Assembly: GCA_031002005.1 (NCBI GenBank)
Contig: CM061920.1
Coordinates: 44,804,610-44,868,609 of the forward strand
Length of the DNA: 64,000 nt
DNA from: Vandiemenella viatica
Taxonomy: Eukaryota; Arthropoda; Insecta; Orthoptera; Morabidae
Reading direction: 5' to 3'
The number at the start of each line of letters is the position of its first letter. The stretch's first letter is position 1. Below, in pieces: positions 1 through 9,917 of this stretch. Made by a program: the position numbers and the translations under genes. The notes beneath the pieces were generated by a model. The model was not told the DNA's origin, made no database searches, and saw nothing but the letters and a program-made list of their open reading frames with translations.

Positions 1-2
1 GC

Positions 3-164
3 CATCAAGGAAAAGGCAAGATAATTCCGTATTACTTAGGGCCTTATAAGATAATAAAGATTTTGAGCCCGGTCAACTTTATTATTCATGATCCGAAAAC
101 CATCTCAAGTTGTAGCCTTGTCCAGTGGGGAGAGGTGGTCTTTGGTTTGTGGCTGGGAGATTGA
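3..164 (+). pseudogene. Ty3/gypsy-type integrase C-terminal tail (fragment)
   Basis: Frame 3 is open from the window edge to a TGA at 162-164. It reads a stretch with the pattern YYLGPYKI, then LSPVNF and IHDP, which resembles the small beta-barrel C-terminal region of gypsy-class integrases (usual form: Y-x-GPY/F-x-I then a hydrophobic stretch and a variable tail). The catalytic core would lie to the left of the window. The family call rests on this short motif only; a BEL/Pao origin is possible. The GC-rich sequence that follows may be the 3' end or LTR of the same element. Confidence 0.45.
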
Positions 165-885
165 ACCGTCCTTCTCATGGTTCGATATATTTGCGGCCCG
201 CCGCCGTGTTCTCTTTGCCTTTGACGGGACCTGAGTCGATTCCCGCTGCGCTGGTGTTTATATCGTTGCCCTGGCACAGATAAAAGGGGTGGCTCGGTGG
301 CTCTCGGGGCAGTGAGTGGTGTGGCGTCGCGGAGGTCAAGTGCTCCGCGATTCGGTGTATGGGGGCGTTGTGCTCGCGTTTCTGTTATCCTTCTAGTTGT
401 CTCGAAGCTTGTCTGTAGTTCTAAGGTTACAACGGGCTCCCCTGATTGAAACTTCCTGGCAGCTTGGCTGTGAGAGCGATCGCTATTGCTTCTGGTTCTA
501 TGTTCATGGTCGCTCCTCCTTGGGCCGGTTGTTGGTGTTGTGGACAGTTAGTTGGACGGCGTCCGTTACCCAGTGATCCACAACTGTGCACTAAGTCTAC
601 CTCCAGCTATCTGATTGTAAGGCTCGTGTTCTATGCTTCCTGGTCCAGTTATGGACTGGCACATATGTGGTTGAATTGTGCTTGATTCGAATTGCATGGA
701 ATTACTGTGTAATGTTACATGTGAAGGGTGACTGATGATGGTGCAAACTGTTACAAATCGGTGAATTATGGATAGTATGTTCTGGTGTTTCTGAAGCTCT
801 TGCGCCACTATCGCCTTAATTAATAATTGTGTGCGCTTAACCACGTTCTAATTTTTCTTAATAATTGTATACATGATGGTTAATA
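165..885. other. GC-rich then AT-rich non-coding stretch
   Basis: No convincing gene. About 165-560 is unusually GC-rich for this window and follows directly on an integrase tail, so it may be the 3' untranslated part or LTR of that retroelement. No TG...CA boundary or second LTR copy was found in the window to prove this. ORFs here are short, overlap on both strands and lack domains. Confidence 0.4.
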
Positions 886-1064
886 TGGTTTTGGTGTTTT
901 GGTGTATTGGTGTTTTGGTGTATTGGTGTTTTGGTGTATTGGTGTTTTGGTGTATTGGTGTATTGGTGTATTGGTGTATTGGTGTATTGGTGTATTGGTG
1001 TATTGGTGTATTGGTGTATTGGTGTATTGGTGTATTGGTGTATTGGTGTATTGGTGTCATTGGT
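886..1064. repeat. 8-bp microsatellite (GGTGTATT)n with GGTGTTTT variants
   Basis: Roughly 22 head-to-tail copies of GGTGTATT. The left third alternates with the one-base variant GGTGTTTT and the right two thirds are nearly pure. Because 8 is not a multiple of 3, all three frames repeat every 24 bases and encode the same 8-residue cycle. No stop arises in several frames, so the ORFs of 68-140 codons on both strands here are a by-product of the repeat and not genes. Confidence 0.93.
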
Positions 1065-1904
1065 GAGCGTGATCAAGGCCCTGATCTCCGGACTCTCCAG
1101 GCGCACTCGGTGAGCTCCCCGTGGGGGCATTTGGACGACAGTGTGTTTACTGGGCGCGGCCTACCCGGCGGTGCGGACCCGCAGGTGGAGTTATTTACTT
1201 CCACCCGGAATTTCCTACCCAGGCCCAAGTGCGGACCGTGTTATGTCTTATCCCTCAGGGACTTGCAGAAATATTTACTTATCTTCTGTGGATAGTAATT
1301 GTAAGGTTATGATTAGAAATTTATCTGTTGTGAAGTGTTGTGAAAATGTTAAGGGACTACATCCCACATTGTGATTGGGGTATTGTATCTGATTTGAAAA
1401 TAAGTGACATTAGTCTAACTTACATTGGGTTACATTTTCTGATATCGTTGAATTGTTTCTTAATAAATGAATTGTTATTATTGAATGATTTTCAAGTGAG
1501 AAACGTGTTCCCATCCGGCACCTTCCATTTCCCTGGTAAATTGTTTGGGGCCGCCCTCCTATTAATAATACCATATCAGTTACATGATTTTCTAGTTATT
1601 ACGTATCTGCAATTTGCATGTGGAAAGCAGTTTTTATTCAATAATGAAGACTTAAAAACACGTGGAATAAATGTCAACAGCTATTAACATGCATTTCTTG
1701 TATAAGAACATCTACCTACATTTCAATTGATTTTCCTTCATTTCTACATATTCGAAGCTTACGTTATACACTTTAAATCAAATATTATCGCCTAAGGAAT
1801 ATGTGTAACAAATATGATACCGATATGACAATATTTATAGGTTCCGACGTATTGACGTGGAGCCAATCTCATTACTTTGACAGTAAGAACATTAGAGTTA
1901 TCCC
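1065..1904. other. No gene recognised; moderately GC-rich to AT-rich spacer
   Basis: From about 1065 to 1260 the sequence is GC-richer, with short overlapping ORFs that carry no recognisable motif. It may belong to the retroelement remains on its left. From 1260 to 1900 it is AT-rich. The longest frame (1340-1687, +) is hydrophobic at the N-terminus but has no domain I recognise. Confidence 0.4.
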
Positions 1905-2165
1905 CTTTATGGCTCAGTTGATTAAGGTGCGTAACTGGTGAACAAATGTTCCCAGCTGGAATCCCGGTTTCGGTTGGAATTATTACGGATATTATAAGTG
2001 GCAAAGATTAGGATAGCCATGGTTCGGATTTCACGTTGAACTGCAGGTACCCAGGGATTGCCAAGTTAGGCAAATGCAGCCGCGACATTAGTGCCCAAGT
2101 ACAGGAATTCGAGAAGCCTTCGTCATTTGGCGGCCGGACCCTTCGGAGATTTCCCGGCCAACATC
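1905..2165 (+). mobile_element. tRNA-derived SINE, family 2 (degraded)
   Basis: The head looks like a Pol III promoter: an A-box-like GGCTCAGTTGATTAAGG near 1911 and a B-box-like AGCTGGAATCC near 1953. The body shares the block GTTGAACTG followed by a short GC-rich stretch with the better copy at 13118-13400, which defines the family. I could not see a poly-A tail or target-site duplication. The fragment is old. Confidence 0.5.
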
Positions 2166-2392
2166 GCCATATGCATTTAATTTAATTACTAACTTCCAGG
2201 CATCTTAATTTTTCGAAATTTTGTACATGTATTAAGAACATTTAACAATACAATAATATAACATCTGTAACCTGGTATTCTCATTACTTTGACAGTAACA
2301 GAAAAATGGTTTTGTTCAGCAACCTTTTGCACATGCGCAATTAATGATACTTTAATACAAGCTGCTATGATAGTGTCTGCAGTCACTTGATG

Positions 2393-2590
2393 TCATGTTA
2401 AATAGTGAGTATTCGAAATATTACTTCCTACTGTTATAGAACAGTAGTCTTCTACATTTACGCTGCTATTGGACCTCTGCTGGGGTTGACCATTTAATTG
2501 TACGCTACTCGTGGGAATAATAATTAAGAATGAAACTACAACACAAAGCCAAAGAGAGATTGGCGAAGAAAAGCCAACAGTAAGAAACAT
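2393..2590 (-). CDS. Hypothetical small secreted or first-exon ORF
   Basis: This 65-codon ORF starts with a plausible signal peptide: a short N-terminus, then a hydrophobic run WLCVVVSFLIIIP. A polar, Asn/Ser/Gln-rich mature part with one cysteine follows. It shows no domain I recognise. It could be the first exon of a secreted or membrane protein, since a GTAGGA sequence downstream might serve as a weak donor, or simply a chance ORF in AT-rich DNA. It lies just left of the foldback element and may belong to a repeat. Confidence 0.15.
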   Translation of the reverse strand: MFLTVGFSSPISLWLCVVVSFLIIIPTSSVQLNGQPQQRSNSSVNVEDYCSITVGSNISNTHYLT

Positions 2591-2610
2591 ACTTTCGAAA
2601 CAATCTGAAC

Positions 2611-3090
2611 AAAAAAGATAAAAATAAAATTGTAGTTTAAAAAAACTAAAAACACGCTTTCGTAGTAGTATGAACTAAAATGTTAAAAATAATCGTTAAA
2701 TATAAAGATTTTGTTTATTAGCAACAAGACGTCTCACAATTCAGGATAAATTAATTTTGTGAATAAGCTTAAAGAATAAAGTCACTGATTACCATATTAA
2801 CTTTAATGTAAAAATTTAACTTTTGACAATGGCACTATCTTTACAAACAGCCAGCAACAACAAATATAAGACAACTGATATAGCACCCCACGCTTTTTTA
2901 CATTAAAGTTAATTTTGTTATCAGTGAATTTAATCTTTAAACTTATTCAAAAAATTAATTTATCTTGAATTGTGGGACGTCCTGTTGCTGTTAAACAAAA
3001 TCTTTATTTTTAACGATTATTTTAACCTTTTAGTTCATTCTACTACAATAGCATGTTTTTAGTTTTTTAAACTACAATTTTTTTTAACTT
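2611..3090. mobile_element. Foldback/MITE-like element with ~200-bp inverted arms
   Basis: The left arm (about 2611-2815) and right arm (about 2896-3090) are reverse complements with only scattered mismatches and small gaps, separated by an ~80-bp loop. Paired landmarks include ATTGTAGTTTAAAAAA at the outer ends, TAATCGTTAAA and AAAGATTTTGTTTA in the middle, and TTAACTTTAATGTAAAAA at the inner ends. There is no coding capacity. Long arms and a short centre are typical of foldback-type or large MITE elements. No clear target-site duplication was identified, so the superfamily is open. Confidence 0.82.
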
Positions 3091-3099
3091 TTTGCTTTA

Positions 3100-3345
3100 C
3101 GCCTCGTCGACGGCTAAGGTTCTTAGAGGCGGGATTGAACTGGGGACAAGGAACGGGAAAGAATTCGCCCCTGGCCTTTTTGAAGTAAACATCCCGGTAT
3201 TCGCCTGGAGTGATTTGGGGAAACCATGGAAAAACCAAATCTGGATGCCCGGAAGAGGATTCGAACCCGCGTCCTCGCTAATGAGAGGCCAGAACGTTAA
3301 CCGTTCACCCACCAATCTCAGTGTCTGTATTGTGCAGGCCCCATA
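3100..3345 (-). mobile_element. tRNA-derived SINE, family 1
   Basis: Read on the - strand, it has an A-box-like head (GGTGGGTGAACGGTTAACG), then the B box GGTTCGAATCC. Next comes the family body GGGCATCCAGATTTGG ... CCCCAAATCACTCCAGG and the purine-rich 3' part ending near 3100. It is clearly the same family as the copies at 12205-12375 and 35945-36190. It abuts the right arm of the foldback element. No tail or duplication was resolved. Confidence 0.8.
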
Positions 3346-3965
3346 GGGCTACTGATAAATCATGCCCAGAGTTTATAAAACAGAAATAAATAAAATGTAA
3401 GATGGCCTATCAAGAAATTAGCTACCGGGAAAGACTAGGCTCATTCGATAACAGGCTGTACGCAAGAGCTGCGGCAGCCCTACCACCTGACATCAGAGAT
3501 GTCTCTCAGCTCCCGACGTTACATAGCAAACAGAGTACGCTCCCGTTCTCACAGGGCACATCTACGCTACTGAAAAACTCCAAGCCATACCAAAGTACAA
3601 ACTTTGGACAACCCAGATGGGACTTCATAATCCCTCCTGGAAACCACCAGAAAACTGTCTGACCCCAACAGATACCTACATCGAGACATAGTGACAACTG
3701 GAAGGGCTACCATCAACTCCTAATATCAAATCAAATAACAATGGAACCATTACCACTTAACAGAACTAATATTGTAATTGAGTTAGATGACTTTAGAGCC
3801 CCGCTGGGCAGAGACTATCTAATAGACACTATTCTCAACTTTATCATTACCCTGATACAGAAAATACAGCTCGGAGGAAGCCCAATACCAATAGATGCGC
3901 CAGGAGAAAACATTACCAAGTTGATCAAAAACTCGATAGATGACCGCCCTAATGGCCAAGCCCAA

Positions 3966-4790
3966 TAAAATGCTTCAGTGGAACATTCGATCTATCCGCT
4001 CAAACAGAGAAAATCGGCACCAACTTCTATATGAGCATAACATTTCAATCGCAGGGTTAGTAGAGACATGATTAAAACCATGCTCTAACTTTTTGAAACC
4101 AAGCTATAACATCATCCGGGCAGACCGGGAAGACGGGTACGGTGGCGTGTCCTTACTGACAAATGAAAAACTTCAGTTTAAGAAAATAATATTAAATGTA
4201 CACGATCCAGAGTTTCAGGCCTGCGCGGCAAGTATCAACTTTGACTTTGGAAAAATGACCATACTCATACAAGTCGATGAAGACCTCGGACAAGTATCGA
4301 TACATGTGCCGATACAAGTTCCGATACAAATCCTGATACAACTTCCGATACAAGTTCCAAGTGTGAACGTAGCTTTAGTATGCTATAGACCCCCACATGT
4401 CCGACTCACAGAACGAGAAATCCGACAGATCCTGCTCCAACTTCGTCCCCCTATATTAATAATGGTAGATTTAAACGCCCACCACCAGAACGGTTGGTGC
4501 GAATATAACTGCCGCCAGGGAAGCGTTCTTACAGGACTGATTGACGAACTGAACTTGGGCTTGTTAAACGACGGTTCAGAGACAAGAATACAACGACCAA
4601 CAAGAAAATCAGCTGTATACATTTATCTCTCTGGAACGCACATTCTGTTTCGAATGGAAGACATTACTAGACCCCTCGGGCTCCAACCACTATCCTATTT
4701 TGATGTCTTCGCCAGTTCAGATAGGAGACAACCCGGTGTTAACTCCTACATACAGATGGAATATAAAAAAATCCAACTGGCGCCAATATA
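3966..4790 (+). pseudogene. APE-type endonuclease of the I-clade LINE
   Basis: The N-terminal part reads as a QWNIRS motif near 3975, the usual first catalytic block of LINE endonucleases. It is followed by a GLVET block, then DGYGGV near 4132, YRPP near 4383 and a DLNAHH block near 4468 that corresponds to the catalytic GD-x-N-x-H with the glycine replaced. A short in-frame stop separates the first block from the rest. Around 4299-4360 the coding sequence contains four to five copies of a 12-bp unit (GATACAAGTTCC-like), an in-frame expansion unusual for this domain. It would nick target DNA in a live element; this copy is broken. Confidence 0.65.
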
Positions 4791-5459
4791 AACAGATAGC
4801 TTCAGAAAAATTAAAAATTTCCAGCTAACAGGGGACAACAAAGATTATACAAAATTCATGACTATAGTGGAACAAATAGCCTCGGCACCCATCTCGGAAT
4901 TCGAACCAAGACGTCTGAGCCGGGGAACCTTTTCCAGGTGGTGGGACGAAGAGTGCAATCAATCCTTTGGAGACAGGAGATCAGAATTGTCACGTTACAA
5001 AAAAGAACCTACCAATGCCAATTGTATCCTCCTCAATAAGAGACAAGCATTTACGAAAAGATTACTTAAGAGGAAGAAGAGAGAAAACTGGGAATATTTC
5101 TGTAATTCATTAAACTCTAAAACCTCGCTAACAGTAATATGGAGGCAGATTATATCATTCCAGAACACGAAAGAAGCCATCATACCCAAATCCTACAGAC
5201 CACCGCCATGAACTTTCTTAGGTGTCTAACCTCAGACTGGTATAGAGAAGAATCTGCGTCCACCCAGGACAGCAATATGGATCACCCGCTTCTAAAACAA
5301 TTTTCTCTCGAGGAGCTAGAAAACGCACTTACTAAAACAAACAACTCCTGCTAAGGCCCAGATCAAATCCACTACTACATGTTGGTCAACCTGTCAGAAA
5401 ACGGAATAAACTATCTACTTGCAGATTATGAACAGTATATGGACATCTAGAACTCACTT

Positions 5460-6250
5460 TCCATCCCTCAAAACAATAAGTGTAGTACCAATACTTAAAC
5501 CGAAATAGGGACCCTTCTGACAGCTCGTTGTTTTTCCCAATTTCTTTACTGTCCTATTCCCTGAAAACCTTGGAACAAACGATAAATTAAAGATTGGAGT
5601 GGTACACTGAACACAAACACCTACTGCCAGACTAGCAGATTGGATTCCGTAGAGGCAAGGGGACAAAACGAAATCTTAGTTCACCTAGTCACCGATATTC
5701 AACTGTGTCACGGTGATAAACAATACCTAAACCGTTCTGTTCACTGACCTCTATAAGGCGTACGATAACGTTATTCTCCCTATCCTAGCTAGTAAATTAA
5801 GGAGATTGAAGCTCCTGAACAGTTTTATATACAACATGATTGCATTACTCGAGAATAGAATATTGGTCATACGAGAGGGGAACAAAACATATGATCCTAG
5901 ACTGTCGTCCAAAGGATTACTACAAGTATCCATCCTATCACCACTACTCTTTAATATTTACTCCAGTGACCTACATGAAATTCCAATACTGAATGTTCGA
6001 GGTACGTGGACGACGTATGCATTTATACAAGTTTCCTGTCATTTTAGGCCTGCAAAAGAGCATAAAGTGTTACCACTAATAGATTTGCGACATGGACGTT
6101 TAACTACGGCCTCAACTTCTCCCATGAAAAGTCGTCCGTCGTCATATTTACACGACATAGACTCCCTCAGACGACAAATATGTCCCTGGGGCCTTTTAAT
6201 TTCCCAGTGAGGAAAACCGTTTCATACCTTGGTCTAAAGCTAGACTCCAA
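5460..6250 (+). pseudogene. Reverse transcriptase of the I-clade LINE (broken)
   Basis: Pieces of RT blocks are readable across frames: a DLYKAYDNV block near 5742, SILSPLLFNIY near 5931 and the catalytic YVDDV near 6003. The frame changes several times and stops intervene, so no functional polymerase is encoded. Position between the endonuclease and the RNase H agrees with I-element architecture. Confidence 0.65.
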
Positions 6251-6559
6251 CCTACTAACGCACTATTTGTGGAACTACCCATATACCTCCGTAGGTCATT
6301 CCTTAGGCGGAACTTCATCCTAGGACTACTGGAAATAAAGGATAACCTACTCATTTCGAAAAAATCTGCTCTTACGGTTCAGCTCACGAAACGGAGGTAC
6401 TGGCAACGGAAGGAGGCCCATGCCCTCACAACCGCCTTCTCGGAGGTAAAACAATGCAGTAATATTATCTATACGTCACGCCTCCTTCCAGTACATTTGC
6501 ATAAAACTATGGGCGCAATGATGAGACTAGATATTATCCTGGAAAATTTATAGCGGAAG

Positions 6560-6990
6560 GTAATTATAACGATGTTATTTTGAACGACTACATTGGGAAT
6601 CTGGCAGGCAATCCCACATGCCTAAACACGGGTGGCTCTAAATCCGAAAACTTGGTGAGCTGTGCCTTTGTGGATCCTGCGAATTACAAGTGGAGCCTAT
6701 ATCACCTCCCAGAAGAAGCATTGGTCTACACTGCTGAATTACAAGCCATTCCAAAAGCTTTAGAATACGGCCTAAAGTTGCAGACAGACAGGCTGGTTAT
6801 TTTATCAGATTCTCGATCCGTCCTACTGAGATTATCCAACCTTGCAGCGGACAACGGAAGAAGCTTGTTAGTATACGAGGTAGCAAGGCTTAGAGAGGGC
6901 TCGGAGGTAACATTCATTTGGACTAAAGTCACACCGGAATAGGAGAGAATGAATTAGCTGATCGGCTAGCTAGGCAGCACGAGATAATGG
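6560..6990 (+). pseudogene. RNase H domain of the I-clade LINE
   Basis: The frame 6580-6942 matches the RNase H layout: a T-GGSK block replacing the usual YTDGS, an AEL-AI helix near 6733, the VILSDSRS block near 6796 and a V-F-W block near 6905. After a small frameshift, the GENELAD-RLAR block (6942-6982) supplies the final conserved Asp region. The first catalytic Asp appears lost. The domain ends about 45 bp before the satellite array begins. Confidence 0.65.
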
Positions 6991-7029
6991 CATGAAAATA
7001 AAACATACTAGACGACCAATGCGAAAATT

Positions 7030-8685
7030 TCGCGAAAAAAATTCTGTGAAAAGTGAGGTTGAATATGATGTAACCAAAGCTGAGTCATTACTCTTCATAC
7101 TCCTACTTCATTTATCGATTTTGGTTGTATATCCAGGGAGATAAATGGCTAGAGACACAAAAAACACATTTTAGAAAAATTGACATTTCTGCCCTTTAAG
7201 GGTCGAATTACGAAAAATTCCTATCTTAAATTATAATGTTACCACGGCGGAGACCTTAATCTTTAGTATGATACCTCATTTATCTATATCGGTTGGATAT
7301 CAAGTGAGATAAATGGCACGTGACACAAAAATGCGTTATAGAAGCATTTATTCTTTTTCCATTTAAGGGTTGAATTCCAAAAAAATTCTTTCTTAAAATA
7401 TGATGTCACCAAATCTGAGACATTACTCCTCATAATCTTACTTGATTTTTCGAAATTGGTTAGATATCCAATGAGATAAATTTCTTAAGACACAAAAAAT
7501 GAATTTTAGAAAAATTAACATTTTTGCCCTTTAAGGCTCGAATTACGAAAAACTCCTTTCTTAAAATATAATGTTACCATGGCGGAGACCTTATTATTTA
7601 ATATGATACCTCATTTATCTATATCGGTTATATAATAAGGGAGATAAATCGCTCGTGACACAAAAATGCGTTATAGAAAAATTTATACTTTTTCCTTTAA
7701 TGGTTGAATTCCAAAACAACTATTTCTTAAAATATTATTTCACAAATCTGAGACATTACTCCTTATAATCCTACTTCATTTATAGATTTTTGTTAGATAT
7801 CCAGGGAGATAAATGGCTCGAGATACAAAAAACGAATTTTAGAAAAATTAACATTTTTGCCCTTTCAGGGTCGAATTACGAAAAATTCCTCTCTTAAAAT
7901 ATAATGTTACCATGGCGGAGACCTTATTCTTTAATATGATACCTTATTTATCTATTTCGGTTAGATATTAAGGGAGATAAATCGCTCGTGACACAAAAAT
8001 GCGTTTTAGAAAAATTTATACTTTTTCCCTTTAAGGGCTGAATTCAAAATACATTCTTTCTTAAAATATGATTTCACAAAGCTGAGACATTACTCCTTAT
8101 AATCCTACTTCATTTATCGATTTTGTTTAGACATCCAGGGAGAAAAATGGCTCGAGATACAAAAAACGCACCTTAGAAAAATTAACATTTTTGCCCTTTA
8201 AGGGTCGAATTACGAAAAATTCCTTTCTTAAAATATAGTGTTACCACGACGGAGACCTTAGTCTTTGATATGATGCCTCATTTATCTATATCGGTTAGAT
8301 ATTAAGGGAGATAAATCGCTCGTGACACAATAACGAATTGCAAAAATATTGATCCTTTTGCCCTTTAAGGGTCGAATTCCGAAAAATTTCTGTCTTAATA
8401 TATGACGTCACTAAAGCAGAAATCTTAATCTTTAAAATGATACCTCATTAAACGATTTCGGATCGATATCCAGGGAGATAAATGACTTGTAACACAGAAA
8501 ACAGCATTTTAGAAATATTGACATTTTTGCCCTTTAAGGGTCGAATTCCGAAAATTCCTTTCTTATAATGTAATGTTCCCAAAGTGGGGACCATAAGCTT
8601 TAAAATGACACCTCATTCATTGATTTCGGTTAAGTATGAAGGAAGATACAGGCTTGTGACAAAAAATTACCTTATAGAAATAATA
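7030..8685. repeat. ~168-bp satellite arranged as alternating A/B monomers
   Basis: About ten monomers in head-to-tail order. The landmark ATGTTACCAYGGCGGAG or its partner GATGTCACCAAAKCTGAG recurs at about 7065, 7233, 7402, 7570, 7738, 7903, 8068, 8236, 8404 and 8571, a period of 165-169 bp. Odd and even monomers differ in the same places, so the repeat unit is a dimer of ~336 bp. Shared blocks are GGGAGATAAAT, GACACAAAAA and CCCTTTAAGGGTCGAATT. The last two monomers are more divergent. Confidence 0.9.
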
Positions 8686-8799
8686 TATATGATTCCGGCC
8701 TCTGACTTGATCCCCCTACTTCGTAATCAAACTAGAATGGAATGGAATGGAATAGAGAGTAGAGATCAAAAGACCTACACAAAGCTAGACATTAAAAAC

Positions 8800-9000
8800 A
8801 GATCTACCCAGCAATCCCACGGAACCACTGGTACAACACGCCAACTACAAGGAAGATCACATCATTTGTCTCCAACCATGATCGCTATCGGAGCCACCTC
8901 TACATGATCGACATGGTCAACTACCCCGTGTGTGAGTGTGATGGCAGAAGCTTTGGGAATATTACCCACATGTTTTTTGTCATTGGGATGAATCATCAAG
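8800..9000 (+). pseudogene. C-terminal Cys/His motif of the I-clade LINE
   Basis: After the satellite, a frame reads a RYRSHLY block near 8888, then C-E-C and TH at suitable spacing (CECDG near 8936, ITH near 8964). This is the C-terminal C-x-C...H arrangement usual downstream of RNase H or RT in insect LINEs. It shows that the LINE resumes on the far side of the array. Frames are broken. Confidence 0.5.
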
Positions 9001-9466
9001 ATTAACAGCAGAGTTGTGCAGACTCGGGGCAGAACTGCCTACCTAGGTACAGACCCTCCTGCAAAAGAATAAAACAGAAATCTTCATGACACTCTTCAAG
9101 TTTGCAGCGAGGAACAACATCGAAATATGACACCTGAACGAGCCGAATCAAGAGGTCACACGAGCGGACCTTAAACAAAATCATAGATATGCAAAAAAAA
9201 CAACAAATCCTATAACAACGTTGACCAACACAATAAACTGAATGGTTCCACCTAAAAATTTTAATATCTTGCACGTTAAATATTGTATTTTATATTTGTA
9301 TGCCACATATTTTACATATATTGTGTGCCATACATAGATAAATGTATACACTCTTATAAATTATAAATCTGGCCCTGTAATTGCTAAATGATGATAAATA
9401 TTTGATAAGATGTAATCCGCTGGCTGTATGGTACACACCAAATGCCAATAAAAATAAATAAATATA

Positions 9467-9917
9467 GGAGAATATCAAATTATTATTGTGGAAAAATAAA
9501 AGGATTATCTGTATTGCCCTGACAATAAATATAATTAAAAGTGGAATTTTCAGCAACAATTAAGATTTACAAAACCTGATTCATCAAATAACATCTATTG
9601 CAACGTACTTTAAACACACCTCAGTGTATCTGGTCAATTATTATCTGAGCAAAAGGCAATTTATTAATGCTCATGCAATTATTGTCTGAACATGATGCAA
9701 AGATTTTTACAATTAATCTTCAACTGTCCCAAGAGTATTAGCAATAAGACTAATCGCAGTTAAATATTTATAATGATTTGGTTGCGTTTTTTGACTCATA
9801 GCAGCGAAGAATGTCACAGTTAACATAGTTATACCAGTATCGAATTTTGTCAGACTAGAAATTGAATAAAGCAAACAAACTAGTAATTTTGGATTATCGA
9901 TTCAAAGCATTAGTTAA
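9467..9917. other. AT-rich spacer, no gene seen
   Basis: Very AT-rich sequence between the 3' end of the I-clade LINE and the start of a CR1 copy. No ORF with recognisable content, no repeat array and no element end was identified. Confidence 0.6.

Larger units (their letters stand above)
3402..9466 (+). mobile_element. I-clade non-LTR retrotransposon (LINE), decayed
   Basis: Parts occur in the expected I-element order: gag-like ORF1 remnants (3402-3660 and 3741-3968), an APE-type endonuclease (about 3966-4790), a linker, reverse transcriptase (about 5460-6250), RNase H (about 6560-6990) and a C-terminal Cys/His motif (about 8800-9000). An AT-rich 3' end with AATAAA-like repeats closes it near 9466. 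RNase H after RT is what points to the I clade rather than CR1 or Jockey. Many frameshifts and stops show it is inactive. A satellite array of ~1.65 kb sits between RNase H and the C-terminal motif. Confidence 0.75.

Noticed and set aside
848..1295. Long overlapping ORFs on both strands over the microsatellite
   Set aside because: They are produced by an 8-bp repeat without stops and repeat an 8-residue cycle; no gene-like content.
4995..5189. - strand ORF within the I-clade LINE
   Set aside because: It is an antisense shadow of the LINE linker region and has no domain.
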